64,000 nt of DNA from an uncultured Verrucomicrobia subdivision 3 bacterium (GTDB lineage: Bacteria; Verrucomicrobiota; Verrucomicrobiia; Limisphaerales; UBA11358). The translations under genes and the position numbers were made by a program. The notes under the pieces were generated by a model. It ran no database searches, had not been told where the DNA came from, and worked only from the letters and a program-made list of their open reading frames with translations. The stretch's first letter is position 1. Each line of letters opens with the position of its first letter. Location of the stretch: the NCBI GenBank assembly GCA_903865745.1, contig CAIPKV010000059.1, positions 1-64,000 on the forward strand. The letters run 5' to 3'. Below, one piece after another: positions 8,684-17,016 of the stretch.

Positions 8684-8778
8684 GAAGCGACGGTCGCCAA
8701 ATGGGAGGTTTTTATCCCCGCTGCCTTCTATAATTGACGTTTCCGCCGTTTGTACGGATGCTGTCCGACAGAGGATTT

Positions 8779-11700
8779 ATGAAGGTTTGGAACTCTCTCT
8801 CAACTCGCCAACGCAAACTGGGGCTCTGGGCGCTCGGTCTGCTGGTGTTTTACATTGTTTTTGGCTTTCTCATCCTGCCGCCCATCGTCCACGGCGTGGC
8901 GGTGAAACAGCTTTCCCAACAGCTTGGCCGCGAGGTCACCATTGAAAAAATAAAAATTAATCCCCTCATCTTTTCAACCACCGTAACCGGGCTGCTCATC
9001 AAGGACAAGGACAGCGAGCCGTTCGTGGCGTGGGACGAGGTTTATGTGCACTTTGACATCTTCTCGCTGTTCACCCATGCGTGGACTTTCGACGAGATCA
9101 GCACCAGCCGGCCCTATGTCCGCGTGCAAATGAACAAGGACGGCACGTTCAACTTCACGGACCTCATCACCAAATTTTCCACCAATGCCGCGCCCGCCGC
9201 CAAGCCGGAGTCCAAACCAATCGCGCTGCACATCAAGCGACTGCATATCGGCGGCGCGGTGGCGGCGTATGCGGACTACTCGCCGCGTACGCCCTTCAAG
9301 CGCACGCTCGGCCCGCTGGACATCACGCTGGACAACTTCCGCACGGACCCCGACAACAAAAATCCTTACGCCTTCACCGGCACAACGGATGCGGGCGAGA
9401 CGATTTCGTGGCGCGGCTTCTTCTATCTTTCGCCGCTGCGGTCGGAGGGTGAACTCAAGCTGTTCCACTTCGCCTTGAACAAATACGCGCCGCTGTATCA
9501 GGACTTCGTGAAGTTTGAGCTTCGTGATGGGACGATTGCGCTGGACGTGAATTACATGTTTGCGCTGGTAGCCGCCAAGCTCACGGCGTCGGTGACCAAC
9601 ACGGCCTTCGGGTTGCGCGATTTCAAGTTGGGTGCGCCCGGCGAGAGTAACAATCTGGCCGAGCTGCCCGTGCTGGCGGTCACGGGGATGAGCGCAGATT
9701 TGTCGGCGCGCACGGCCACGGTGAATTCCATCAGTGCCGATGGGGCGAAGCTGTTCTTAAGCCGCGACACGAATGCCGCCATCAATGTGGTTGAGCTAGC
9801 CAAGCCGTCCGTTCCCAACGCCGTGGCGGGCGATGGCATACTATTGTTGCTGCGCTCCGTCACTAATGCCGTTGCGATGCTGCTCGAAAGCACGAACCAA
9901 TGGCGCGGTGCGGTCAACAGCGTGGACATCACGAATTGTGCGGTTCATTTGGAAGACCATGTGAACTCGCGCCCAGCGAAGCTCGACCTGACGGACATCT
10001 CTTTCACCGCAAAAAACATTTCCAATCTGCCCGGCTCGAACTTGACGGCCAATCTGGCGCTGCGCTGGAACAAGAATGGCTCCATCAAGACGGTGGTCAG
10101 TGCGTCGTTCCTGCCGCCGACGGCGGATGTCCAGATGGATGTGGATAAGCTCGACCTCGGCACACTGGATCCGTATCTGGAACCCAAGGTCAATCTGTAC
10201 GTCCTCGGGAGTGAGGTCGGGTTGCATGGTAAAGTCAGCCTCGCGACGCCGAAAGACGCGCTGCCGCAGGTGGCTTTTCACGGCGATGCGCGGCTGGACA
10301 ACTTCCGCACGGTGGACGGCGTGATGGGTGAAGATTTGTTGAAATGGAATTCGCTCCAATTCAATGGCATTGACGCGAACTTGAACCCTGAGTCCGTCAC
10401 CATCAAGGAAATCTTCTTGGACAACGCCTACGCGCGGCTGGTCGTCGAGACGAACAAGACTATTAATCTACTCAATGCGCTGCGCCTGACGAACACAAAC
10501 GCGCCGGCCACCAATATCGTCATTGCGCCGCAGGCTGCCGGCACAAACGCGCCGCTACCGCAGTTTGCGATCGGCTCAATTGTCATTACGAACACGGCGG
10601 TTAGTTTCAGCGACCGCTCAATGCAGCCGAATGTGGACCTGACGATTCAGGACGTGAGCGGAAATATTTCGGGTATCTCGTCTGAGCAGTTCCAGCACGC
10701 CGATGTGGATTTGCATGCGAAGGTGGACGGCGCCGGACCGGTGGCCATCACGGGCAACATCAATCCTTTCAGTGGTACCCAGACGAACAATATTAAGATT
10801 TTGGTGGCGGACGTGGATTTGACCCCGACCAGCCCGTATGCGGGCAAGTTCGCCGGCTACGAAATCGCCGAAGGCAAGCTGAACCTCGACCTTGCGTATG
10901 AGATTGTCGGCAAGAAACTGGATTCCAAAAACGTCATTACGCTCGACCAGTTTAATTTTGGTGACAAAGTGGAAAGCACGAACGCGACGCATCTGCCGGT
11001 GCGGCTAGCCATCGCCTTGCTGAAGGATCGCGAGGGGAAAATCATTTTGAATGTGCCGATCCAAGGTGATTTGAACGACCCGAAATTCCGTGTTGGTAAA
11101 GTGGTGATGCGCGTCATCGAAAACATTTTGGTAAAAGTCGCCACCTCGCCATTCTCTTTGCTGGGTGCTGTCTTTGGTGGCGGCGGCGAGGAACTCGGCC
11201 AGCAGGATTTTGCGCTGGGCAGCGCGGAATTGACGGTATCGGATAAGACGAGATTGGATTTGCTGCTGAAAGGACTTTACGCCCGCCCGTCCTTGAACTT
11301 GGAAATTACGGGCAGTGTGGATGCAGAGGGCGATCGCGAAGGGTTGCAGCGCGCCGCGCTCGACCGGCAGATCCGCACGCGCATCTGGCTGAATCTTCGC
11401 AAGGCGGAGCAGGCCACGAACAGTGTGGATGCGATAGTCCTGACGCCGGAAGCCCGAGCCAAATGGGTGAAGAAGCTTTATGCCGAAGCCGTCACTGACG
11501 GGAAAATCACGCCGCAACTGCTGGCTGCTAATTCTAATCTCGTCACGTACGCCGCGCAGGTGCTGCCTCGCAAGATTGTTTTTGAAAAAGGCGCGACTAA
11601 GTTGAAATTTGGCTCAGGCGCCCAAGCGAAATCTCCGGCGGAATCAGGTTATCAGACCAAACTCGTGCCGCTGCCGGATCCGATTGAGGCCGTCATGCTG

Positions 11701-11868
11701 GCGACCTTGCCGGTGGTCGATGGTGATCTGGAAACGCTCGCCGCTAATCGCGCCCAGGCAGTGCAGGCTTATCTTCTATCGAGCGGCAAAGTTACGGCGG
11801 CTCGACTGTTCCTCAAGCAGGGCGAACTTCGCCGCACGGGCAGCAAGGTGCTCCTGTCGTTTCGTTGA
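8779..11868 (+). CDS. DUF748 (AsmA-like) envelope protein
   Basis: This protein of about 1029 residues has an N-terminal membrane anchor (LGLWALGLLVFYIVFGFLILPPIV, about residues 12-35) followed by a long, mainly beta, periplasmic region with the recurring style of DUF748/AsmA-related proteins (AVKQLSQQLGREVTIEKIKINPL near the start; a FALGSAELTVSDKTRLDLLLKGLYARPSLNLEITGS-like segment near the C terminus). AsmA-like proteins are thought to take part in outer membrane lipid transport or homeostasis; a lipid role would fit the hopanoid neighbours but is inference. I chose the ATG at 8779 because AGAGGA lies just upstream; a start at 8734 adds 15 residues. Confidence 0.75.
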   Translation: MKVWNSLSTRQRKLGLWALGLLVFYIVFGFLILPPIVHGVAVKQLSQQLGREVTIEKIKINPLIFSTTVTGLLIKDKDSEPFVAWDEVYVHFDIFSLFTHAWTFDEISTSRPYVRVQMNKDGTFNFTDLITKFSTNAAPAAKPESKPIALHIKRLHIGGAVAAYADYSPRTPFKRTLGPLDITLDNFRTDPDNKNPYAFTGTTDAGETISWRGFFYLSPLRSEGELKLFHFALNKYAPLYQDFVKFELRDGTIALDVNYMFALVAAKLTASVTNTAFGLRDFKLGAPGESNNLAELPVLAVTGMSADLSARTATVNSISADGAKLFLSRDTNAAINVVELAKPSVPNAVAGDGILLLLRSVTNAVAMLLESTNQWRGAVNSVDITNCAVHLEDHVNSRPAKLDLTDISFTAKNISNLPGSNLTANLALRWNKNGSIKTVVSASFLPPTADVQMDVDKLDLGTLDPYLEPKVNLYVLGSEVGLHGKVSLATPKDALPQVAFHGDARLDNFRTVDGVMGEDLLKWNSLQFNGIDANLNPESVTIKEIFLDNAYARLVVETNKTINLLNALRLTNTNAPATNIVIAPQAAGTNAPLPQFAIGSIVITNTAVSFSDRSMQPNVDLTIQDVSGNISGISSEQFQHADVDLHAKVDGAGPVAITGNINPFSGTQTNNIKILVADVDLTPTSPYAGKFAGYEIAEGKLNLDLAYEIVGKKLDSKNVITLDQFNFGDKVESTNATHLPVRLAIALLKDREGKIILNVPIQGDLNDPKFRVGKVVMRVIENILVKVATSPFSLLGAVFGGGGEELGQQDFALGSAELTVSDKTRLDLLLKGLYARPSLNLEITGSVDAEGDREGLQRAALDRQIRTRIWLNLRKAEQATNSVDAIVLTPEARAKWVKKLYAEAVTDGKITPQLLAANSNLVTYAAQVLPRKIVFEKGATKLKFGSGAQAKSPAESGYQTKLVPLPDPIEAVMLATLPVVDGDLETLAANRAQAVQAYLLSSGKVTAARLFLKQGELRRTGSKVLLSFR

Positions 11869-12168
11869 AAGCAGATTCGTTGAGTCGCTGGCCGCAGAAG
11901 AATTGCCGCCAAGTATTCAAAAGGACGGTTGTCTTCGCCTTTTTGACAAATCTAAAAGCAGCTTCAGTTCCATTATCGGGCGAAACCGCATGATTGGTTT
12001 TGTGCAAAATATGCTTATATAAAAAGGGAAATAAGCTGATTACCGTTTTGACTTCCGGCGTTATTCTATCGAGAGTTATCCCAGCCGAGTTGTAACCGTC
12101 CGAGCCAGCCGCCTCCGAGCGCCGAGCTGCGATTTCATCTTGTCCGTAGAAACTCCATTTCAAATATC
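11869..12168. other. Intergenic region with no recognised gene
   Basis: About 300 bp separate the DUF748 gene from the radical SAM gene. I see no conserved protein, RNA or tandem repeat here. A weak promoter-like pair TTGGTT (11994-11999) and TATATA (12016-12021), 16 bp apart, points towards the radical SAM gene, but the match is too poor to be firm. Confidence 0.4.
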
Positions 12169-14118
12169 ATGAGCAAAAAAGTATTGTTAACGAGTGTCTG
12201 CCGTCCAATGGGACCGCAGTATGGTGATGCTTCGTCGGTTGGCTACGAGTTGCTTTACCGGCAGGTTACCCGCGCGCAGGGCATTTTCAGCCCGCGCACG
12301 GTGAATGTGCAGTTTGGGCTGGACTACATCGCGGAGAACTTGGATGTACCGACGGTGGTGTTGCAATACCCTTCGAAGCGTGAGTTGATCAAGGAACTTA
12401 AGAAAGGGTATGACTATATTGGCATTTCGTTCATCATGGCCGTGATGCACAAGATGAAGGAGACGGTCGCGCTCATCCGTAAGTATGCGCCGAAAAGTAA
12501 AATCGTCCTCGGCGGCTACGGCACGGTCTTGAAGGATGAGGTGCTCAAGCCGTATGGCGATTATTTCTGCCGCGAGGAAGGCGTGGCGTTCATGCGTCGG
12601 TTGTTGGGAGAGCCGGAAATTCCGATGCCCTACAAACACCCACTGATTGTGAGCAAGCTGAAGGTCTTCGGCTGGGAAGTTTCTGGCACCGGCAAAATAT
12701 TTGCCGGTCTCGGCTGCCCGAATGGCTGCGATTTCTGCTGCACCTCGCATTTCTTCTCGCGCAAGCATATCAAACTCCTGCCGACTGGGCGTGACATATA
12801 CAATGTGGTGGAACGCTACTTCGACCTCGATCCGAATTTAGTATTTTTGATTATCGACGAGGATTTTTTGCTAAACAAAAAGCGCGCTATGGAATTCCGC
12901 GACTGCGTTTTGGCGGGGAACAAGAAGCCTTCGATCTTCGCATTTTCCAGCATCAAGGCCATCAGCCAATACACAGTCGAAGAAATCTTGGAAATGGGCA
13001 TTGATGGGTTCTGGATTGGGTATGAAGGCACAAGGTCGGGTTACGCCAAGCAGCAGGGACGGCCGGTAGACGAAATCCTTACAGAGTTCCGCGAGCATGG
13101 CATCACCATTCTGGCCTCGATGATTGTTGGCTTTGATTATCAGACGCCGGAAATCGTCGCGCAGGAACTGGATGGACTAATGAAGCTCAAGCCGGCGTTG
13201 GGACAGTATCTGATTTATGGGCCGGTGCCGGGAACTCCGTTCCATGAGCGTATCATCAAAGAGAATTTGCTGCAGGATGTTTACACCAGCGACAAAGATT
13301 TGTTCTACCGTCGCGCGGATGGGTTCCGCACCATGATCAAGCATCCGACGCTTTCCGCGAAACAGATTGAAGACATCCAGACGTGGTGTTTTGAACAGGA
13401 TTTCCAGAGGCTCGGCCCTAGCATTTACCGCGTTTTGGAAGGACGGTTGCTCGGCTATCTGAAACTCAAGGATTCACCAAATCCGGTTCTGCGGCAGAAG
13501 GCGCAATACTACGCGGATGAACTGCGCTACGCCTACCCAGTCTTCCTTCCTGGCCAATTGTTTGGACCTAATGCCTCCGTACGTAAATGGATTGGCAACC
13601 TAGAAAGGCGCATACACGCGGAACTCGGCCGTCCGCCGCTCATGCAAAGGATCAAGTCGATCATGGCTGTCGGCGCGGCGATGTGGACAGCCATCACCTT
13701 GAAGTTTGATTGGTTCCAGCATCCGAAATTACAACGCACGACCTATCGCCTGCCGGAAAAAAGCTGGAGTAAGTTTCATTTGTGGGAAGAGTTTCACGCC
13801 AAAATGGCCAGCCCAAACTTTTCCGTCAAAGTCGAATTGCAGCACGCCAAGCAGCAGGTCTGGATGCGGCTCGAAGGCGTGCTATCTGCCCAGGATGCAG
13901 AAGGATTGGGACAGCGGCTTCGCGATTCAATGGCGCGCAGCAAAAACCGACTCGTGTTGGACTTGAACAAGCTCCATTGGGATAAGGTGGAAAACCTTCG
14001 ACCACTTACCGAGCAATTGGCGGAATATCGTTCGCGTGTCCGCGTGGTGCTGCCTAAGGTAGCGGCAAACCCTCAAATACTGCTGCTTGCGAGTGCCTTC
14101 ACGCTCTATAAAGGTTAA
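12169..14118 (+). CDS. B12-binding-type radical SAM protein with C-terminal STAS-like domain
   Basis: This 649-residue protein starts with a cobalamin-binding-like Rossmann region (about 1-150; YDYIGISFIMAVMH, KIVLGGYGTV) but I do not see a DxHxxG B12-ligand motif. A radical SAM domain follows with the CxxxCxxC cluster motif at Cys183, Cys187 and Cys190 (GCPNGCDFCC), continuing to about residue 400. Residues about 550-649 look like a STAS/anti-sigma-antagonist fold (VWMRLEGVLSAQDAEGLGQRL, NRLVLDLNKLHWD). The substrate is unknown; lipid or hopanoid modification is only suggested by distance. HpnJ and HpnH were considered, but length and tail differ. Confidence 0.72.
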   Translation: MSKKVLLTSVCRPMGPQYGDASSVGYELLYRQVTRAQGIFSPRTVNVQFGLDYIAENLDVPTVVLQYPSKRELIKELKKGYDYIGISFIMAVMHKMKETVALIRKYAPKSKIVLGGYGTVLKDEVLKPYGDYFCREEGVAFMRRLLGEPEIPMPYKHPLIVSKLKVFGWEVSGTGKIFAGLGCPNGCDFCCTSHFFSRKHIKLLPTGRDIYNVVERYFDLDPNLVFLIIDEDFLLNKKRAMEFRDCVLAGNKKPSIFAFSSIKAISQYTVEEILEMGIDGFWIGYEGTRSGYAKQQGRPVDEILTEFREHGITILASMIVGFDYQTPEIVAQELDGLMKLKPALGQYLIYGPVPGTPFHERIIKENLLQDVYTSDKDLFYRRADGFRTMIKHPTLSAKQIEDIQTWCFEQDFQRLGPSIYRVLEGRLLGYLKLKDSPNPVLRQKAQYYADELRYAYPVFLPGQLFGPNASVRKWIGNLERRIHAELGRPPLMQRIKSIMAVGAAMWTAITLKFDWFQHPKLQRTTYRLPEKSWSKFHLWEEFHAKMASPNFSVKVELQHAKQQVWMRLEGVLSAQDAEGLGQRLRDSMARSKNRLVLDLNKLHWDKVENLRPLTEQLAEYRSRVRVVLPKVAANPQILLLASAFTLYKG

Positions 14119-14208
14119 TCCGGAAGTAAAACCATATTCGCCAAGTTGACGGCAAGAAATTTCCTGCTGGAAAACCGCGCCCTTCTGCGGCAGACTGACA
14201 ATTCAATT

Positions 14209-15501
14209 ATGGATGTTAAACTTCCCAAGCTCGGTGAAGGCGCCGATTCCGGTGTCGTGGTCGGCATTTTCGTGAAGGAAGGCGACGCAGTCGCCAAGGA
14301 TCAGCCCATCATGGAGCTGGAAAACGAAAAGGCCGTGGCTTCTATTCCTTCTAGCGGTGCGGGCATTGTGGAAAAGGTTCATGTCAAAGCTGGGGACCGC
14401 ATCAGCGTCGGCCAGAAAATCATCACGATCACCGATGGCGCAGCTCCAGTCGCATCGGCTCCGGAAGCGGCTGCGCCTGCACCCAAACCCGCTGCCAAGA
14501 AAGCGGTTGCCCAGGTTGCCCGGGTACCGGAAACAGTGGACGACGAACCGGTCATGGAAGCGGCTGATGAAATCGTGAATGAGCACCCCGTCGCTTCGCC
14601 TTCCGTCCGCAAGGCGGCGCGCGAGTTCGGCATTGATCTGCGGAAAATTCAAGGTAGCGAGTCTGGCGGGCGCATCACCGGCGGCGACGTCAAGAATTAC
14701 ATCGCGCGGTTGATCCGGGCGGCAGCGCGTCCGGCGACGTTCGTTGCCGAAGTCGCGCCGGCCAAGCCGGCGCCGGTACAAGTTGATTTTTCGCAGTGGG
14801 GGCCGATTCTTAAGAAGCCGGTCACGCCGTTGCGTAAGGTTATCGCGCGCCGCATGAGCGAGAGCTGGAATGCCGTCGCCCGCGTCACGCAGTTTGATGA
14901 TATTGATTTCACGAAGCTCGGCGAACTGCGGAAAAAATTTGCCGCCGATTACGAGAAGAAGGGCGTCAAGCTTACGCTCACGCCGTTCATTTTGAAGGCA
15001 GTTGCGGACACCTTGAAGAAGCATCCCATCTTCAATTCCAGTCTCGACGAAGTGGCCAACGAAATAATTCTCAAGGAATACATTCACCTCGGCATCGCGG
15101 TGGACACCGACCAAGGCCTGATGGTTCCCGTCATCCGCGATGTTGACAAGAAATCCCTGTTTGATCTGTCTAAGGAATTGGAAAAGCTTGCCGCGAAAGC
15201 GCGCGACCGGAAAATTACCGCCGATGAAATGAAAGGCGGTACCTTCACAATTTCTAACCAAGGTGCGATTGGCGGCGCGCATTTCACGCCGATTATCAAT
15301 CTGCCGGAAGTCGCCATCCTCGGTCTCGGTCGTGGCGCGCTTAAGCCCGTCGTACGCGAAGGTAAAGTCGAAATTCGCCTGCTGACACCGGTGGCATTGA
15401 GCTACGACCATCGCGTGATCGATGGTGGTAGCGCTGCGCGTTTCACGGTGGATTTGGTCAAGGCGTTTGAAAACTTCGACGAAGCCGTTGTTAAAATTTA
15501 A
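14209..15501 (+). CDS. Dihydrolipoamide acyltransferase (E2)
   Basis: E2 of a 2-oxoacid dehydrogenase complex, probably pyruvate dehydrogenase. The 430-residue protein has one lipoyl domain (MDVKLPKLGEG; lipoyl-lysine Lys41 in LENEKAVAS), an Ala/Pro linker, a peripheral subunit-binding domain (about 125-165; SPSVRKAAREFGIDLRKIQGS) and a catalytic domain ending with the active-site SYDHRVIDGG. I placed the start at 14209 where the lipoyl domain begins; an in-frame start at 14146 adds 21 unrelated residues. lpdA follows after five bases. The E1 subunits are not in the window, so the acyl specificity cannot be fixed. Confidence 0.9.
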   Translation: MDVKLPKLGEGADSGVVVGIFVKEGDAVAKDQPIMELENEKAVASIPSSGAGIVEKVHVKAGDRISVGQKIITITDGAAPVASAPEAAAPAPKPAAKKAVAQVARVPETVDDEPVMEAADEIVNEHPVASPSVRKAAREFGIDLRKIQGSESGGRITGGDVKNYIARLIRAAARPATFVAEVAPAKPAPVQVDFSQWGPILKKPVTPLRKVIARRMSESWNAVARVTQFDDIDFTKLGELRKKFAADYEKKGVKLTLTPFILKAVADTLKKHPIFNSSLDEVANEIILKEYIHLGIAVDTDQGLMVPVIRDVDKKSLFDLSKELEKLAAKARDRKITADEMKGGTFTISNQGAIGGAHFTPIINLPEVAILGLGRGALKPVVREGKVEIRLLTPVALSYDHRVIDGGSAARFTVDLVKAFENFDEAVVKI

Positions 15502-15506
15502 TTTGT

Positions 15507-16928
15507 ATGGATTCCATCAAAACTGAAATTGTAGTTGTCGGTGCCGGACCCGGTGGTTACGCGGCGGCGTTTTACGCGGCGGACTTGGGTAAGAGAGTCA
15601 TCCTCATAGAGCGCGAGAAACGGCTTGGCGGCGTTTGTCTAAACCGAGGCTGCATTCCCTCAAAGGCGCTGCTTTACGCAACGCACCAGATTGTGGGTGC
15701 GCGCGAGTCGGCGCATCGCGGCATCACTTTCACTGAACCTCATGTGGATGTGTCCAAGCTGCGCGCTTGGAAGGAATCCATCTTAGAAAAGCTTGGTGGC
15801 GGTGTAGCTACCCTCGCTAAAATGCGCGGTGTGACGGTCATCACCGGTCGCGCCTATTTTCAAGGCTCAAACAAATTGCGCGTCGAGACGGAGCAAGGCC
15901 AGCAGTTCGTGGAATACGACAAGGCGGTTCTTGCCGTCGGTTCGCTGGCGGCGATGCCCAAGGCGTTTGACCTCGGCAACCCGCGTGTAATGACGTCCAC
16001 TGGTGCGCTCGAAGTCGAGGACATTCCCGAAAGCCTGCTCGTGGTCGGTGGCGGTTACATTGGTATGGAACTGGGCTTTGTTTATTCCGCGCTGGGCAGC
16101 AAAGTGACAGTGATTGAAGCGATGGATGCGATTCTCGCTGGCGCCGACCCTGACCTCGCCCGGCCGGTAGTTGCCAATGCCAAGAAATCTTTCAAGGAAA
16201 TCCGGCTCAAATCGCGCGTGAACAAAATGTCCACCGCTGGGAAACAGATCAAAGTTGAATCTGAGTACAATGGCGAAAAACTTACCGAGCTATACGACCG
16301 CGTGCTGGTCGCCGTTGGGCGAGTACCAAACAGCGCCGATCTTGGTTTGGAAAACACCAAGGTCGTGCTGGATGAAAAGGGCTTTGTCAAAGTGAACCAC
16401 CACCAGCAGACTGATGACCCGAGCATTTATGCCATTGGCGATATCGCCGGCGGCATCCTGCTCGCGCACAAAGCGCACAAAGAGGCGCGCATCGCGATGG
16501 AAAATATCAACGGCGACGACGTGGTTTTCGAGAACATAACTATCCCGGCGGTCGTCTTTACGGATCCGGAACTCGCATGGTGCGGCTTGACCGAAGCCGA
16601 GGCCAAGGAAAAGGGCGTCAAATATGAAGTGGCCAAATTTCCCTGGTCGGCGTCCGGTCGTGCACTGTCGTTCGACCGCACAGACGGTGTGACCAAGATG
16701 CTGATTGATCCCGACACGGACCGCATCCTTGGTGTGGGCATCTGCGGTGCCGGCGCTGGCGAACTGATTTCCGAGGCTACGCTGGCCATGGAGATGGGCG
16801 CGACGGCGGAAGACATTGCTCTAACGGTGCATCCGCATCCGACGCTGTCCGAGACGCTCATGGAATGCGCCGAAGCCTTTTACGGCCACGCGACGCATAC
16901 CATCGCGAAGAAAAAAGCCGGCCATTAA
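15507..16928 (+). CDS. lpdA: Dihydrolipoamide dehydrogenase (E3)
   Basis: This 473-residue flavoenzyme reoxidises the lipoyl groups of the E2 encoded just upstream, passing electrons to NAD+. It shows the FAD-binding VVGAGPGGYAAAFYAADLG, the redox-active disulfide GGVCLNRGCIPSK (Cys44, Cys49), the NAD-binding VVGGGYIGMELG and the C-terminal catalytic HPHPTLSE. It lies five bases after the E2 gene and is followed by a strong intrinsic terminator, so the E2-E3 pair closes an operon. Confidence 0.95.
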   Translation: MDSIKTEIVVVGAGPGGYAAAFYAADLGKRVILIEREKRLGGVCLNRGCIPSKALLYATHQIVGARESAHRGITFTEPHVDVSKLRAWKESILEKLGGGVATLAKMRGVTVITGRAYFQGSNKLRVETEQGQQFVEYDKAVLAVGSLAAMPKAFDLGNPRVMTSTGALEVEDIPESLLVVGGGYIGMELGFVYSALGSKVTVIEAMDAILAGADPDLARPVVANAKKSFKEIRLKSRVNKMSTAGKQIKVESEYNGEKLTELYDRVLVAVGRVPNSADLGLENTKVVLDEKGFVKVNHHQQTDDPSIYAIGDIAGGILLAHKAHKEARIAMENINGDDVVFENITIPAVVFTDPELAWCGLTEAEAKEKGVKYEVAKFPWSASGRALSFDRTDGVTKMLIDPDTDRILGVGICGAGAGELISEATLAMEMGATAEDIALTVHPHPTLSETLMECAEAFYGHATHTIAKKKAGH

Positions 16929-16945
16929 AATCTTTCCATTATCAC

Positions 16946-16979
16946 AAACACCGCCGGCCTTTGCTGGCGGTGTTTTTTT
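16946..16979 (+). terminator. Intrinsic terminator after lpdA
   Basis: The inverted repeat AAACACCGCC / GGCGGTGTTT with a loop of about ten bases is followed by a run of seven Ts, 18 bases after the lpdA stop codon. The A run before the stem makes it potentially active in both directions, which would also serve the convergent YfhO-like gene. Confidence 0.88.
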
Positions 16980-17016
16980 GCATTCAAAGCTGGTGTTTCA
17001 AAGATAGTTATCTTTA

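Noticed and set aside
12169-14118. HpnJ or HpnH assignment for the radical SAM protein
   Set aside because: The length, the C-terminal STAS-like domain and the lack of hopanoid-specific motifs do not fit either family.
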